From Algoriphagus antarcticus (GTDB lineage Bacteria; Bacteroidota; Bacteroidia; Cytophagales; Cyclobacteriaceae), in assembly GCF_002150685.1 (NCBI RefSeq), contig NZ_MSSW01000004.1, forward strand, positions 1 through 64,000: a stretch of DNA of 64,000 nucleotides, in the 5' to 3' direction. The position numbers and the translations under genes were made by a program. Of the stretch, positions 35,745 to 44,250 are shown piece by piece (within the stretch, counting starts at the first letter, position 1; each line of letters begins with the position of its first letter). Under the pieces are notes generated by a model that worked only from the letters and a program-made list of their open reading frames with translations, did no database searches and was not told where the DNA came from.

Positions 35745-36161
35745 ATGGGATTTCTGAAAGAGTTTAAAGAGTTTGCCATCAAAGGCAATGTAATTGATCT
35801 GGCTGTAGCTGTGATTATTGGTGGAGCCTTCGGCAAAATTGTTTCCTCCTTTGTAAAAGACGTGGTAATGCCTCCTATAGGGATGTTGCTAGGTGGGATG
35901 GAATTCACTGATTTGGCGATTGTGTTACAAGAAAATAGTATAGGGCCAGCTGGGGAAGAACAAGGGCCTGTGCTACTTAATTACGGTATTTTTATTCAGA
36001 ATGTAGTTGATTTTGTGATCATTGCAGTTGTTATTTTCATAGCTGTTAAAGCGCTGAATAGCTTAAAGAAGAAAGAAGCAGTAGCTCCAACTCCTCCGCC
36101 TCCAGCACTCACCAAATCGGAAGTTTTGCTAGAAGAAATTAGAGATCTTTTGAAAAAATAA
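35745..36161 (+). CDS. mscL: Large-conductance mechanosensitive channel MscL
   Basis: 138 residues. The start [39 protein letters not shown] is the family hallmark: amphipathic N-helix, then TM1 with the pore glycines. TM2 lies near 85-110 ([15 protein letters not shown]), followed by a Pro-rich linker and a C-terminal helix. It releases solutes on hypo-osmotic shock. It stands alone between divergent and convergent neighbours and ends in a two-way terminator. Confidence 0.97.
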   Translation: MGFLKEFKEFAIKGNVIDLAVAVIIGGAFGKIVSSFVKDVVMPPIGMLLGGMEFTDLAIVLQENSIGPAGEEQGPVLLNYGIFIQNVVDFVIIAVVIFIAVKALNSLKKKEAVAPTPPPPALTKSEVLLEEIRDLLKK

Positions 36162-36167
36162 AGAAAT

Positions 36168-36195
36168 AAAAAAAGCGGCACAGGCCGCTTTTTTT
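36168..36195. terminator. Bidirectional terminator between mscL and the Spy-like gene
   Basis: A-rich arm plus AGCGGC (36168-36179) pairs with GCCGCT plus a T-run (36184-36195) around ACAG. The hairpin has T-runs in both directions and serves both convergent units. Confidence 0.88.
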
Positions 36196-36634
36196 ATTTC
36201 TTATCATCATCCCTTCGTCTTTGGTATATGTGTCTGGCAAATTCCCTAGACAATCCATTAAGCTGGATGATTTGATTGTAGCTTATTACATTGGATAGAT
36301 CCTTGACAAACATCTCTTCGTCTATGATCATTTTTCTTTCTATTTCGAATTTTCTGGTGATTCTTGATTTTGCTTCTTCTTCTGATAATTGAGCATCTTT
36401 TACTCTGCCCAGCATAGACATTTCTTTGAGGTTTTTTTCCCTTGCATCATTGTAGACGTTGAAAATCGGCCAGAATTTCTGTGCCTGCTCTGGTTTTAGA
36501 TCCAATCTAGTAGTGATAAAAGCTACTCTTGCCGCTTCTAATTTTTCACGGTCATATCTTTCTTCTGTTCGTTGGGCTACGGTAGTCCCGATCGCCACAA
36601 AAAACAGGAGCGCTATAAGTGTATATTTTTTCAT
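36194..36634 (-). CDS. Exported Spy/LTXXQ-like helical protein
   Basis: 146 residues. A signal peptide (LIALLFFVAIGTTVAQ) is followed by an all-helical, highly charged mature protein. RLDLKPEQAQKFWPIFNVY is the LTxxQ-type repeat found in Spy/CpxP-like periplasmic proteins and in sensor components next to ECF sigma factors. It overlaps the preceding membrane-protein gene by 4 bases, so it belongs to the sigma-factor operon. A periplasmic chaperone or stress-sensor role is plausible but inferred. Confidence 0.75.
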   Translation of the reverse strand: MKKYTLIALLFFVAIGTTVAQRTEERYDREKLEAARVAFITTRLDLKPEQAQKFWPIFNVYNDAREKNLKEMSMLGRVKDAQLSEEEAKSRITRKFEIERKMIIDEEMFVKDLSNVISYNQIIQLNGLSREFARHIYQRRRDDDKK

Positions 36635-36996
36635 AATGGATACCAGTTTTGATCATTTTCATTCACCACATCTACTTCGTACATCATTTCTTCTGCAATG
36701 ATTTGATCCAGGATTTCTTCGGGGTTATCTACCATACTGAGCACGTCCTCAGCAGTCCAGTATTGACTTTCAATGTAGAGATCGACCTCTTCATCCATAG
36801 ATAGTGTCTCAAACTGTGTATCGGAAGCATTGTACTGCCAGATTCCCAAACTTACCACCAGTATAGCCGCAGCTGCAGCATATTTCATCCAGTAGATAGA
36901 TCTTTGAGGCTTGATCTTATCCATTATGTCTTCTGGAAGATGATCGAAATAATCGTCCGGAGCTTTGAAATCCTGAATTTTCGGAAGTTTTTGCAT
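36631..36996 (-). CDS. Putative anti-sigma membrane protein
   Basis: 121 residues: a cytoplasmic N-terminal part (FKAPDDYFDHLPEDIMDKI), one membrane helix near 35-50 (YAAAAAILVVSLGIW) and an acidic extracytoplasmic tail. It sits between an ECF sigma-factor gene and a Spy-like gene, with a 34-base gap and a 4-base overlap. Placement and topology match anti-sigma factors. No ZAS zinc motif is present, so the assignment rests on context. Confidence 0.6.
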   Translation of the reverse strand: MQKLPKIQDFKAPDDYFDHLPEDIMDKIKPQRSIYWMKYAAAAAILVVSLGIWQYNASDTQFETLSMDEEVDLYIESQYWTAEDVLSMVDNPEEILDQIIAEEMMYEVDVVNENDQNWYPL

Positions 36997-37030
36997 GGTA
37001 TAAGTTTAGACTTGGTAGATGGACAATAGT

Positions 37031-37579
37031 TTATTCTTTGGATAAGGAATGTTCAATTTTTTTCACAGCATGGTGATAACTGGCCTTGAGCGCGCCTACG
37101 CTGGTACCGGTAATTTCAGACATTTGCTCATAGGTAAGTTCTTCCTGATATTTCAGATGGAACACGAGTCTTTGTTTATCGGGCAATGTCAGCAAAGCTT
37201 TTTGGAGTAAACGCTGAATTTCGTCTCCATCTATATTTCCTGGTTGGTCTATGTATGATTCCATTTTCTCCCGATGATCGTCAATAGAAAAGAAGTATCG
37301 TTTTTTCTTCTTTTCCAGGAAACTCAGAGATTCATTAGTCGCAATTCTATATAGCCAGGTGAAAAGACTGGATTGCCCTTGAAACTTGTCGATGTATTGA
37401 TGCGCCTTGATGAACGTGTTTTGGGTGATGTCATCCGCATCTTCATGAATCAAAACCATTCGCCTGATGACATGATATACTCGCTTTTGGTAAGCCAGGA
37501 TTAGCTGCCTGAAACCCATGTCCCTGGTTTTGGGATCTTGGATGAGTTGGAGGATTTCCTGATCACCGTTTTTCTTCAT
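37031..37579 (-). CDS. ECF RNA polymerase sigma factor
   Basis: 182 residues. The region 2 stretch (ILAYQKRVYHVIRRMVLIHEDADDITQNTFIKAH) and region 4 (LTLPDKQRLVFHLKYQEELTYEQMSEITGTSVGALKASYHHAVKKIE) of sigma-70 ECF factors are complete. It is first in a three-gene leftward operon with the putative anti-sigma protein and the Spy-like protein, which suggests an envelope stress circuit. Confidence 0.93.
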   Translation of the reverse strand: MKKNGDQEILQLIQDPKTRDMGFRQLILAYQKRVYHVIRRMVLIHEDADDITQNTFIKAHQYIDKFQGQSSLFTWLYRIATNESLSFLEKKKKRYFFSIDDHREKMESYIDQPGNIDGDEIQRLLQKALLTLPDKQRLVFHLKYQEELTYEQMSEITGTSVGALKASYHHAVKKIEHSLSKE

Positions 37580-37686
37580 TCGCCTTTTAGACCCAATTTA
37601 TAGAAAAGGGTTTATAGGGTGAGGAAAAAAGACCTCTTAAGTCTTGATTTTCAGTTGAAAAAATAATTCTTGAAAATAGTTGACTG

Positions 37687-38607
37687 TTAGATTTCGAGGA
37701 TGTAATCTAGAATTCCTGCATTCTTGCCTTTTGGTCTTGTTACCAAAAGCGGAATGCTATCATTGTACTGAATCAATCGCTCAGCCATGCTACCTATGAA
37801 AAGCGCAGTGGCGGCGGTACGTCCTTTTGCTCCTATGATAATTCCATCTGCACCGATTTCTTTGGCCTTAGCTACTATCTCCTCTACTGGGTCATCGTTC
37901 AGATCTTGGGTATAGACAGGGGTGATTTTATTCCCTTTGGTGTCTATTTTACGGATGAATTTTTTGTAATTAATCTCCGCATGCATACGCATGATCTGGG
38001 TAAATTCCTCGTAACTCTTTCCTGTGTAGTGATAACCGGATGGAACGGTGAAGACATTCTGGCAAACAATTTCAAGTCCGCCATGCTTTTCAGCAATCAT
38101 GATAGCCTCTTCCATGGCATCTTTGGAGTAATCAGAAAAATCACTTGGTACCAATAAGCGTTGCATTTTGGTCTCAGAGCCTTCCGGCACAATGAGTAGC
38201 GAGCAGCTAGCCCGTCTGGCGAGTCTTGAAGAAGCAACTCCAGTACCGGGAAGGTGTACTTTTCTACCAATGAGGATCATATCGGCAGATTTCTCCTCGG
38301 CAAGCTTCAATATTTTTTTGGACAGAGAACCTTCTTTTACGATGTAGTTCAAAGAAATTCCTTTCGGATTATTGAAGTGCTCTTTGACTGTCAATTCCAT
38401 GGCCTCCTGTCTTTCATTGACCATGTTTTCCACTAAGTTCGGAAATTCCTCCAGCACCTCTTTTGGGATGCTGAGGTTCTTAATCACATTTACGAAGTAG
38501 ATTTTTTTGGTTTGATTGACCTGAGCAATAAATGCTGCATGCTGAACCAGAGTTTGATCCAATGAAGTTTGATCTAAGCAAACGACCATTTTTTTAATCA
38601 AATACAT
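37687..38607 (-). CDS. Tandem universal stress protein
   Basis: 306 residues: two UspA domains (about 1-145 and 150-290). The ATP-binding motif G-2x-G-9x-G(S/T) is visible in the second (IIGAKGRTAATALFIGS). The first has a related IGRKVHLPGTGVASS. Such fusions bind nucleotides and respond to stress or growth arrest. It is monocistronic, separated from the ECF operon by about 100 bases. Confidence 0.92.
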   Translation of the reverse strand: MYLIKKMVVCLDQTSLDQTLVQHAAFIAQVNQTKKIYFVNVIKNLSIPKEVLEEFPNLVENMVNERQEAMELTVKEHFNNPKGISLNYIVKEGSLSKKILKLAEEKSADMILIGRKVHLPGTGVASSRLARRASCSLLIVPEGSETKMQRLLVPSDFSDYSKDAMEEAIMIAEKHGGLEIVCQNVFTVPSGYHYTGKSYEEFTQIMRMHAEINYKKFIRKIDTKGNKITPVYTQDLNDDPVEEIVAKAKEIGADGIIIGAKGRTAATALFIGSMAERLIQYNDSIPLLVTRPKGKNAGILDYILEI

Positions 38608-38852
38608 AAAGCGCCAACGGTTTTAGGAATTCAAATTTACAAGTAAAAGCAGTAAAAATTTTGATAGTAGGTGAAATATAATTTCGAATAAATCTATTTT
38701 TCATCTTATCAAAGGTTTTAACGGTTTGAATTATGGATTGATCTGAAATAATATTCTGATATAAGCTCTTGAAGTCCACGGTTTTTCGTTGTCTTCTCAT
38801 TGCATTATCGGAATCATCCTGCGAATTCGCCAACCTGTCGTGTAATAAATCG

Positions 38853-38860
38853 TATATTTG
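38853..38860 (+). promoter_or_regulatory. -7 promoter box (TATATTTG) of the structured RNA
   Basis: TATATTTG matches the TAnnTTTG consensus exactly. Its end is 7 bases before the first base of the proposed RNA. No good -33 TTG was found. Confidence 0.6.
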
Positions 38861-38866
38861 CACTGT

Positions 38867-39062
38867 CCGGGTCGCCGACATGTTCAAACTTCACAAATTA
38901 CAAATTTACCGAGTGAAGCTCTTCCCAAAAACAGGCCTCATCCCGATCCTTATCGGGACCTCGCCCTTCAAAAGGCAGGATAACAGTGGAAGTTTGCGGT
39001 TAACAGGCAGCTCAAATCTTGTCAAGTAGGAGGTTTGCAACACTCTAAGACCCGGATTTTTT
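38867..39062 (+). ncRNA. Probable structured small RNA, about 196 nt
   Basis: The span is bounded by a 7-bp terminal helix, CCGGGTC (38867-38873) with GACCCGG (39049-39055), followed by seven T. A TATATTTG promoter box lies just upstream at the right distance. Inside, GTTCAAAC can pair with GTTTGCAAC near the other end (one bulge). Further hairpins are CTTCAC/GTGAAG (about 38889-38917), CCCGATccTTATCGGG (38942-38957) and CCTTCAAAAGG. No plausible protein fits. It is not tmRNA, RNase P RNA or SRP RNA by their conserved segments. Length and the long closing stem with side loops recall 6S RNA, but this is only one option. The 3' end overlaps the last codons of the convergent flippase gene. Confidence 0.55.
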
Positions 39063-40520
39063 TATTCTATTTTTTACCCATTCCCATTCTTCCGTACCCA
39101 CACCCAGCAATCTTGAGAAAAACAGGTAGGTACCAAATACCAAAAGGCTGGTAACAAGAATATTTGGAAGTGGTGAAAGAGAAAAGAAATTAAGGTAGCC
39201 AGGAGTGAAAGCCATAAATCCTACGAAGATTATCTTCACCGTTTCTGTAGAAAAGGGATCGAAACCCAGTTTGATTTTGAGGAATAAATATTTCACCAGA
39301 TTGAATAAAAACATTACGGCAACAGAAGCCATTGCAGCCCCATCGATTCCATAAATGGGGATAAGCAGGTAATTCAATCCAATTATTAAAATACTCATTC
39401 CGATAGTAGCGATCAGATTAAAGCGGTAATGCTTGGAGAAAACTAGAATTTCGCCGTTTACTGAGAACATTACATCGAAGAGTTTTCCCAGTCCTATCAA
39501 GATGACCACATGCTTGCCAGCCTCGTAGATTTCACGATTGGGGATGAAGTAATACAAGGCATCTAGGTTTGACCAGAGTCCTATAAAAAGGAGTAAACAG
39601 ATATAAAGTTGACGATTAGAAATCTGCTTATATAGCCTGTTGATTTCCTCATGATTTCCTTTTGCAAAGTGATCTGCTATGACGGGCATCACCACTTGTG
39701 AAATCGCTCTTCTTGGCAATTCTATCACTAGCGCCATGCTAAAAGCAATCGTGTAAATAGCATTTGCTTCAAGACTGATCATGGAGCTCACCATGATACT
39801 GTCGATCTTCATGATCAAGGTCGAAGCTGCTGTAGCTAGGAAGGTAATCAAGCTGAACTGGATGAAAGATGTTCGAAAACCTTTTGGGAAGTTATTCCAG
39901 CGGAAATCAAATTTTAAGACTCCTAGCCAAAGCAAATAGACCAAAACTCCCAGCAAAGCGAATCCATACACTGCTATTAACCCCTGCATTACCTGAGGGA
40001 AAGTGATCCACTGAAGCAAATAAGATCCGACCAGAATGCCTGTGAGTAAGCGAAGAAATACTTCTCGGACGAGGGTAGGCACGGCTACTTTCAAAAACGA
40101 TCGGCTATACGCATCTAGAACGCTACTCAATAAAGCGAATAAGGTGATCAGCAGAACTACCCCAAAAAAGTCAATCACTTCAGGTGAATTGACCGCAAAT
40201 AGATCGATGATTTGATTTTTGAATCCTAAGAAAATTGTGCTCACTAAAGCAAAACCTGCAAGAGATAAGACCAGGCCGTAACTCAAAAATGCAGATTGGT
40301 TGGATTTGAGTTGAGGGAAAAAGCGTGTGATGCCATGACCAACTCCCAATTGCGCGAAAGGAACGAATAGTAGTCCTAGATCTTGAATCGTACGGAAAGT
40401 GCCTAACTGAGATGCGTCTAGTGCATAAGGGTAAAGCCAAAGTACATTGACATAACCTATGACAACTCCCAGGTATGAAAAAATGGTGGTTTGAATGCTC
40501 TGCTTGGCTACTTTGCCCAT
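39045..40520 (-). CDS. Polysaccharide biosynthesis flippase (Wzx/MOP type)
   Basis: 491 residues with 12-14 hydrophobic helices. The start (TTIFSYLGVVIGYVNVLWLYPYAL) and spacing match the oligosaccharide flippase family that turns undecaprenyl-linked sugar repeats over the inner membrane. No glycosyltransferase or polymerase gene is adjacent, so the substrate is unknown. The stop region coincides with the 3' stem of the proposed small RNA on the other strand. Confidence 0.88.
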   Translation of the reverse strand: MGKVAKQSIQTTIFSYLGVVIGYVNVLWLYPYALDASQLGTFRTIQDLGLLFVPFAQLGVGHGITRFFPQLKSNQSAFLSYGLVLSLAGFALVSTIFLGFKNQIIDLFAVNSPEVIDFFGVVLLITLFALLSSVLDAYSRSFLKVAVPTLVREVFLRLLTGILVGSYLLQWITFPQVMQGLIAVYGFALLGVLVYLLWLGVLKFDFRWNNFPKGFRTSFIQFSLITFLATAASTLIMKIDSIMVSSMISLEANAIYTIAFSMALVIELPRRAISQVVMPVIADHFAKGNHEEINRLYKQISNRQLYICLLLFIGLWSNLDALYYFIPNREIYEAGKHVVILIGLGKLFDVMFSVNGEILVFSKHYRFNLIATIGMSILIIGLNYLLIPIYGIDGAAMASVAVMFLFNLVKYLFLKIKLGFDPFSTETVKIIFVGFMAFTPGYLNFFSLSPLPNILVTSLLVFGTYLFFSRLLGVGTEEWEWVKNRIKKSGS

Positions 40521-40571
40521 GAGCTTAAAAGTATCAAAAAACTAGTAATAAGAAATTATTAAAATTGGAAT

Positions 40572-40688
40572 TCAGGGTTTGGCACATTTGTCACAGCCAG
40601 CTTCGGACTTTGATTTGAAGAAAAATTTTTTCACCAAATAAGCCAATGCTGCTAAAACGATTAATCCAACTAGAATTTCCTGCCACAT
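40572..40688 (-). CDS. FeoB-associated Cys-rich membrane protein
   Basis: 38 residues from ATG 40688: one hydrophobic helix (ILVGLIVLAALAYLVKKFFF) and a short tail ending GCDKCAKP with two cysteines. This size, topology and tail are those of the small Cys-rich membrane proteins found after feoB in Bacteroidota. It starts 5 bases downstream of feoB. An upstream in-frame start would run into feoB and is unlikely. Its role in ferrous iron uptake is not established. Confidence 0.85.
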   Translation of the reverse strand: MWQEILVGLIVLAALAYLVKKFFFKSKSEAGCDKCAKP

Positions 40689-40693
40689 AATTT

Positions 40694-42823
40694 TTACGAT
40701 AAAATTTGATAGACCAGAAGCGCAGAAACATATGCTAACGCTGTCATGTACACTGTCTGAATCAACGGCCATTTCCAGCCTTTAGTTTCCCTATAGACTA
40801 CAGCAAGCGTACTCATACACTGCATGGCAAACGCATAAAACACCATAAGAGAAAATGCCGTGGCTGTATTATAGACTTTGTCTCCTGTGATAGGATTGAT
40901 TTGCTGATTGAGTTTCTCCCGAATCGTGAGTTCGTCTTCCGTATCTGAACCTATGCTATATATTGTAGCTATCGTAGATACGAAAACTTCCCGAGCTGCA
41001 AATGAAGCTATCAACGCAATTCCTATTTTCCAGTCGTAGCCCAAAGGTCTGATCACTGGCTCGATTGATCTCCCCATGATTCCAATAAATGAGTTTTCCA
41101 GTAGAAGGGAAGAAGTCTCATTTACGATAACAGGGATTTCCTCGGGAGAAGCTTGAGCAAGTTTCACTTCACTTTCTGCTCTGATAGCATCCATTCTCTC
41201 AGGTGGGCCATAGGAAGCCAATACCCATAGGATAACTGAAATGGCAAGGATCACTTTTCCTGCTTCGAAGACGAATGTTTTGGACTTGTTGTACATGGTC
41301 ATCAAAACATCCAGCCATCGTGGGGCACGGTAGGTAGGTAGCTCCACCATGAGGAAGCTTTTCTCCTCGGTTTTCAAAATGCTTTTTAGCAGTAGTGCCG
41401 TGAATAATACACCGATTACACCTAATAAATAAAGCGAAAGCAGCGTAAGTGCTTGTAGGTTCACAAAGCCAAATATTCTCTCATTTGGAACGACTAATCC
41501 AATCAGAATCACATATACTGGCAAACGTGCTGAGCAACTCATCAGAGGAGTTACCATGATGGTGATGATTTTTTCCTTCCAATTTCCAATATTTCTGGCA
41601 GCCATCACACCCGGAATCGCACATGCCACACCGGAAACAAGCGGAACAATACTTTTGCCATGCAGCCCGAAGGGACGCATCCAACGATCCATCAGAAACA
41701 CAACTCTTGACATGTAACCAGTATCTTCCAAAATTGCCAGAAATCCAAAAAGCATAGCAATCTGAGGTATGAAAATCACCACACCACCAATTCCCGGGAT
41801 AATACCTTCAGATATCAAATCGGAAAAGGGTCCGTCTGGCAGGGCATCGGAAACCCACCCTGCAAACTCAGCAAAGAATCCATCAATCAGATCCATCGGA
41901 ACGGATGCCCATGCAAAAATTGCCTGAAATATAATAAGGAGAATACCTCCAAAAATCAGATATCCGAAAACAGGGTGCAGGAAGATTTTATCTATTCCCG
42001 ACTCCTGTTTTACATCTGGTGTTTTTATGACAGCTTTTTCAACTATCGAAGTGATTTTTCTATACCGGATCTTTGTTTCCTCAAGCTGAGCTTTATCCAA
42101 GTCAAAGTTGCTTTCAGCTAGCTTAGTCTTTATCCAGTTTCGATCCTCTAAAGAAAATGTTTTGTCTTTTTCTCCAAATCGAAGCATCTGGTAAGCTTGA
42201 TATGAATTGGAAAGCTGGAATTTATCTTTTACTTCATCAAGCAAACTAGCATCAACTACCTCCTCGACGTTGATGAAAGATGATTTTTTACTGAAATTTT
42301 GTTGGTGAATTAACTCACGAATTTGATCCAATCCTTTCTCTCCTCTGGCATCAGTGCTCAAAATTGGGACGCCTAGTGCTTTGAATATTTCAAAGCTTTT
42401 GATCGCGATATTCTTTCTGGTGGCTATATCAGCCATGTTTAGTACTAGGGCCAGATTAAGTCCCAAATCTATCAGCTGAGTCGCCAAAAACAGACCACGG
42501 GAAAGCTGACAAGAATCGATTACCATTAAGACGAATTCGGGTCGTTCCTCATCGCTCAGCTGATTCAATACGCGGTGAGCAATGACTTCGTCTTCAGAAT
42601 TTGGATAAAGACTATAAGTGCCAGGAAGATCAATGATTTCATAACTGCTTCCGTGGTATTGCATCCATCCCGTCTTTTTATCAACTGTTACGCCAGGATA
42701 GTTACCGATTTTTTGGTTCAGTCCAGTGAGTTGGTTGAAGATGGTAGATTTTCCAACGTTCGGATTTCCTATGATGGCAACCTTTGGTGATTTGACTAGG
42801 GAAGGCGTAGTGGACTCAGGCAT
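40694..42823 (-). CDS. feoB: Ferrous iron transporter FeoB
   Basis: 709 residues. The cytoplasmic G domain has G1 GNPNVGKST (19-27), LPGTYSL (G3 region) and LNMAD (G4). A helical insert domain follows, then the membrane part with the Gate motifs and the conserved CAIPGVMAAR and SCSARLPVYV segments. It imports Fe(II) across the inner membrane, driven or gated by GTP. FeoA is encoded 5 bases upstream and the Cys-rich small protein downstream, a standard feoA-feoB-FeoB-associated operon. Confidence 0.97.
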   Translation of the reverse strand: MPESTTPSLVKSPKVAIIGNPNVGKSTIFNQLTGLNQKIGNYPGVTVDKKTGWMQYHGSSYEIIDLPGTYSLYPNSEDEVIAHRVLNQLSDEERPEFVLMVIDSCQLSRGLFLATQLIDLGLNLALVLNMADIATRKNIAIKSFEIFKALGVPILSTDARGEKGLDQIRELIHQQNFSKKSSFINVEEVVDASLLDEVKDKFQLSNSYQAYQMLRFGEKDKTFSLEDRNWIKTKLAESNFDLDKAQLEETKIRYRKITSIVEKAVIKTPDVKQESGIDKIFLHPVFGYLIFGGILLIIFQAIFAWASVPMDLIDGFFAEFAGWVSDALPDGPFSDLISEGIIPGIGGVVIFIPQIAMLFGFLAILEDTGYMSRVVFLMDRWMRPFGLHGKSIVPLVSGVACAIPGVMAARNIGNWKEKIITIMVTPLMSCSARLPVYVILIGLVVPNERIFGFVNLQALTLLSLYLLGVIGVLFTALLLKSILKTEEKSFLMVELPTYRAPRWLDVLMTMYNKSKTFVFEAGKVILAISVILWVLASYGPPERMDAIRAESEVKLAQASPEEIPVIVNETSSLLLENSFIGIMGRSIEPVIRPLGYDWKIGIALIASFAAREVFVSTIATIYSIGSDTEDELTIREKLNQQINPITGDKVYNTATAFSLMVFYAFAMQCMSTLAVVYRETKGWKWPLIQTVYMTALAYVSALLVYQILS

Positions 42824-42828
42824 GAAAT

Positions 42829-43056
42829 TCAGAGCAATTGTACTTCAATGAGAGAAGCTTCGTTTTTTCGTAAGGCAAGAATGGTTTCATCAAGTTTGAA
42901 AGCCATAGGGCCTCCCAATGGGGCAGAATGATGGAGAGTGATCGTTTTTCCGGGTAAAAACCCAAGTTCCATCAAGTTGATTTTCAACGGAGAATCTAAG
43001 ATTTCTTGGATAATTGCTGCGCGGGTGACAGGTATTGAATCAGCTTTTATGAACAT
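42829..43056 (-). CDS. feoA: FeoA-family ferrous iron transport accessory protein
   Basis: 75 residues forming one SH3-like FeoA domain, with KINLMELGFLPGKTITLHHSAPLGGP as the signature. It is thought to assist FeoB from the cytoplasm. Upstream, TATTTTTG (minus strand, 43084-43091) fits the -7 consensus, and GGTC-AAAA-GACC (about 43067-43080) is a short inverted repeat just downstream of it. That repeat could be a metalloregulator site, but the regulator is not identifiable. Confidence 0.93.
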   Translation of the reverse strand: MFIKADSIPVTRAAIIQEILDSPLKINLMELGFLPGKTITLHHSAPLGGPMAFKLDETILALRKNEASLIEVQLL

Positions 43057-43083
43057 ATAGTTATACTGGTCTTTTGACCTAAT

Positions 43084-43091
43084 GCAAAAAT
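43084..43091 (-). promoter_or_regulatory. -7 promoter box (TATTTTTG) of the feo operon
   Basis: Minus strand TATTTTTG matches TAnnTTTG, 28 bases before the feoA start, with the GGTC-N4-GACC repeat between the two. Confidence 0.5.
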
Positions 43092-43158
43092 AGAACTATT
43101 TGGAATGAATCTAAAGAAAAATAAAGAAGATTTTTGTCATGTTTTACCTTTATGCCGG

Positions 43159-43785
43159 TTAACGTATAAAAAGTTTCTCTCCATTGAAGTTAAACTCTTC
43201 CTCAGTATCTAAAACTAGCTGAATATTAAACTTCAATTTTAATTCAGTTTTCGGCTCGTTTAACCAGCCTATTTTTAAATTCTCGTATTGGTAAATCCTA
43301 AATCTTCCATCCAAAAATGTTGTTATCGGCGACAGCGAATAGCTGGAATTCCTTTTAATACCAAAGTATTCGCTGATGTCTTGTCCAATCGAAAGAATTG
43401 ATCCATCTGACATTTGAACCTCTTCGATATTAACTATTTTAATCGAGGTTAATTGCTGAACTGCATAGGGTGGAATCGGATCACACGCGAATGCGACTCC
43501 CGGTATTGAAATTTTACTCCCTACTGTTTGAGACAGATAGTTTGTGTCTCCTACAAATATGCCTTTGAAAATCTGGTTAAAGGGGTAGGAAACATCCGAA
43601 TCCTGCTCCTGTCCATTATCATCGATTGTTTGAACATCAAATGACAAAACTTCAAAACGCTTAATTGGAGGAGAACCATCACAGCCACAGGAATTTCTGC
43701 AAAATATGTCACAGCCAATTGGCAAAAAAGCAAAAAATGTGAGGAGTGAAAGTGTAGCAATTGTTCTTTTGAAGTGTGATCTCAT
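43159..43785 (-). CDS. Putative lipoprotein of unknown function
   Basis: 208 residues from ATG 43785. The start (FKRTIATLSLLTFFAFLPIGC) is a lipoprotein signal with lipobox IGC, followed by a Cys-rich CRNSCGCDG segment. A longer frame from 43887 would push the signal 34 residues in and is rejected. The mature part is beta-rich (FEVLSFDVQTID, FRIYQYENLKIGWLNE) with no known motif. It probably faces the periplasm or cell surface. Confidence 0.65.
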   Translation of the reverse strand: MRSHFKRTIATLSLLTFFAFLPIGCDIFCRNSCGCDGSPPIKRFEVLSFDVQTIDDNGQEQDSDVSYPFNQIFKGIFVGDTNYLSQTVGSKISIPGVAFACDPIPPYAVQQLTSIKIVNIEEVQMSDGSILSIGQDISEYFGIKRNSSYSLSPITTFLDGRFRIYQYENLKIGWLNEPKTELKLKFNIQLVLDTEEEFNFNGEKLFIR

Positions 43786-44250
43786 TACTAAAAATAGTTC
43801 GATTCTTTCAATATTATCGCATTTCAGATTTGAAATCGGAAACATGGTTGTACTCAAAAAACCAAGATTTTTAATAAATACCTGCATGCAGATCCTTGAT
43901 TGAGTTTGAGAAAGTCATTGGCAAATGTGTATAGAATTTTGGGGTAATAGTTCAGAAATATTATGAAGCAGTAGTTTTAATGAACAATGAGATTAGGGGT
44001 TTCAAATTGATTACTGTAAAGTATAGTCTTTGGTTTAAATTGAATGGGTAAATAATACTAAAATAGTAATTGTAATTATTGGATTTTCAAAGATTTAGAT
44101 TAGGCGCTCCTAGTATTCCATTCATTATTTTTCATAACTTGACTTAGCTTTTTTTAGGCAGAAACTTGTTTTTGGGGTTGATTTTTATTTGTAGCCGAGG
44201 GTAGCAGTTTTTGAGGTAAAAAAGCATCACTGTTCTATAAACTTTTTACC
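43786..44250. other. Non-coding spacer upstream of the giant gene pair
   Basis: No convincing ORF. On the plus strand TTTATTTG at 44184-44191 is one base off the -7 consensus and could promote the giant operon. GTTTTTGAGGTAAAAAA at 44207-44223 recurs as an inverted copy after the first giant gene. Two divergent promoters must lie here. Confidence 0.5.
44208..44223. repeat. 16-bp repeat, left copy (inverted copy at 49651-49666)
   Basis: TTTTTGAGGTAAAAAA, 27 bases before the first giant gene, is the exact reverse complement of 49651-49666. The pair brackets the first giant gene. Confidence 0.6.

Noticed and set aside
38769..39029. Short frames (86 and 97 codons) over the structured-RNA region
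   Set aside because: Low-complexity translations without conserved motifs; the RNA boundaries and stems explain the region better.
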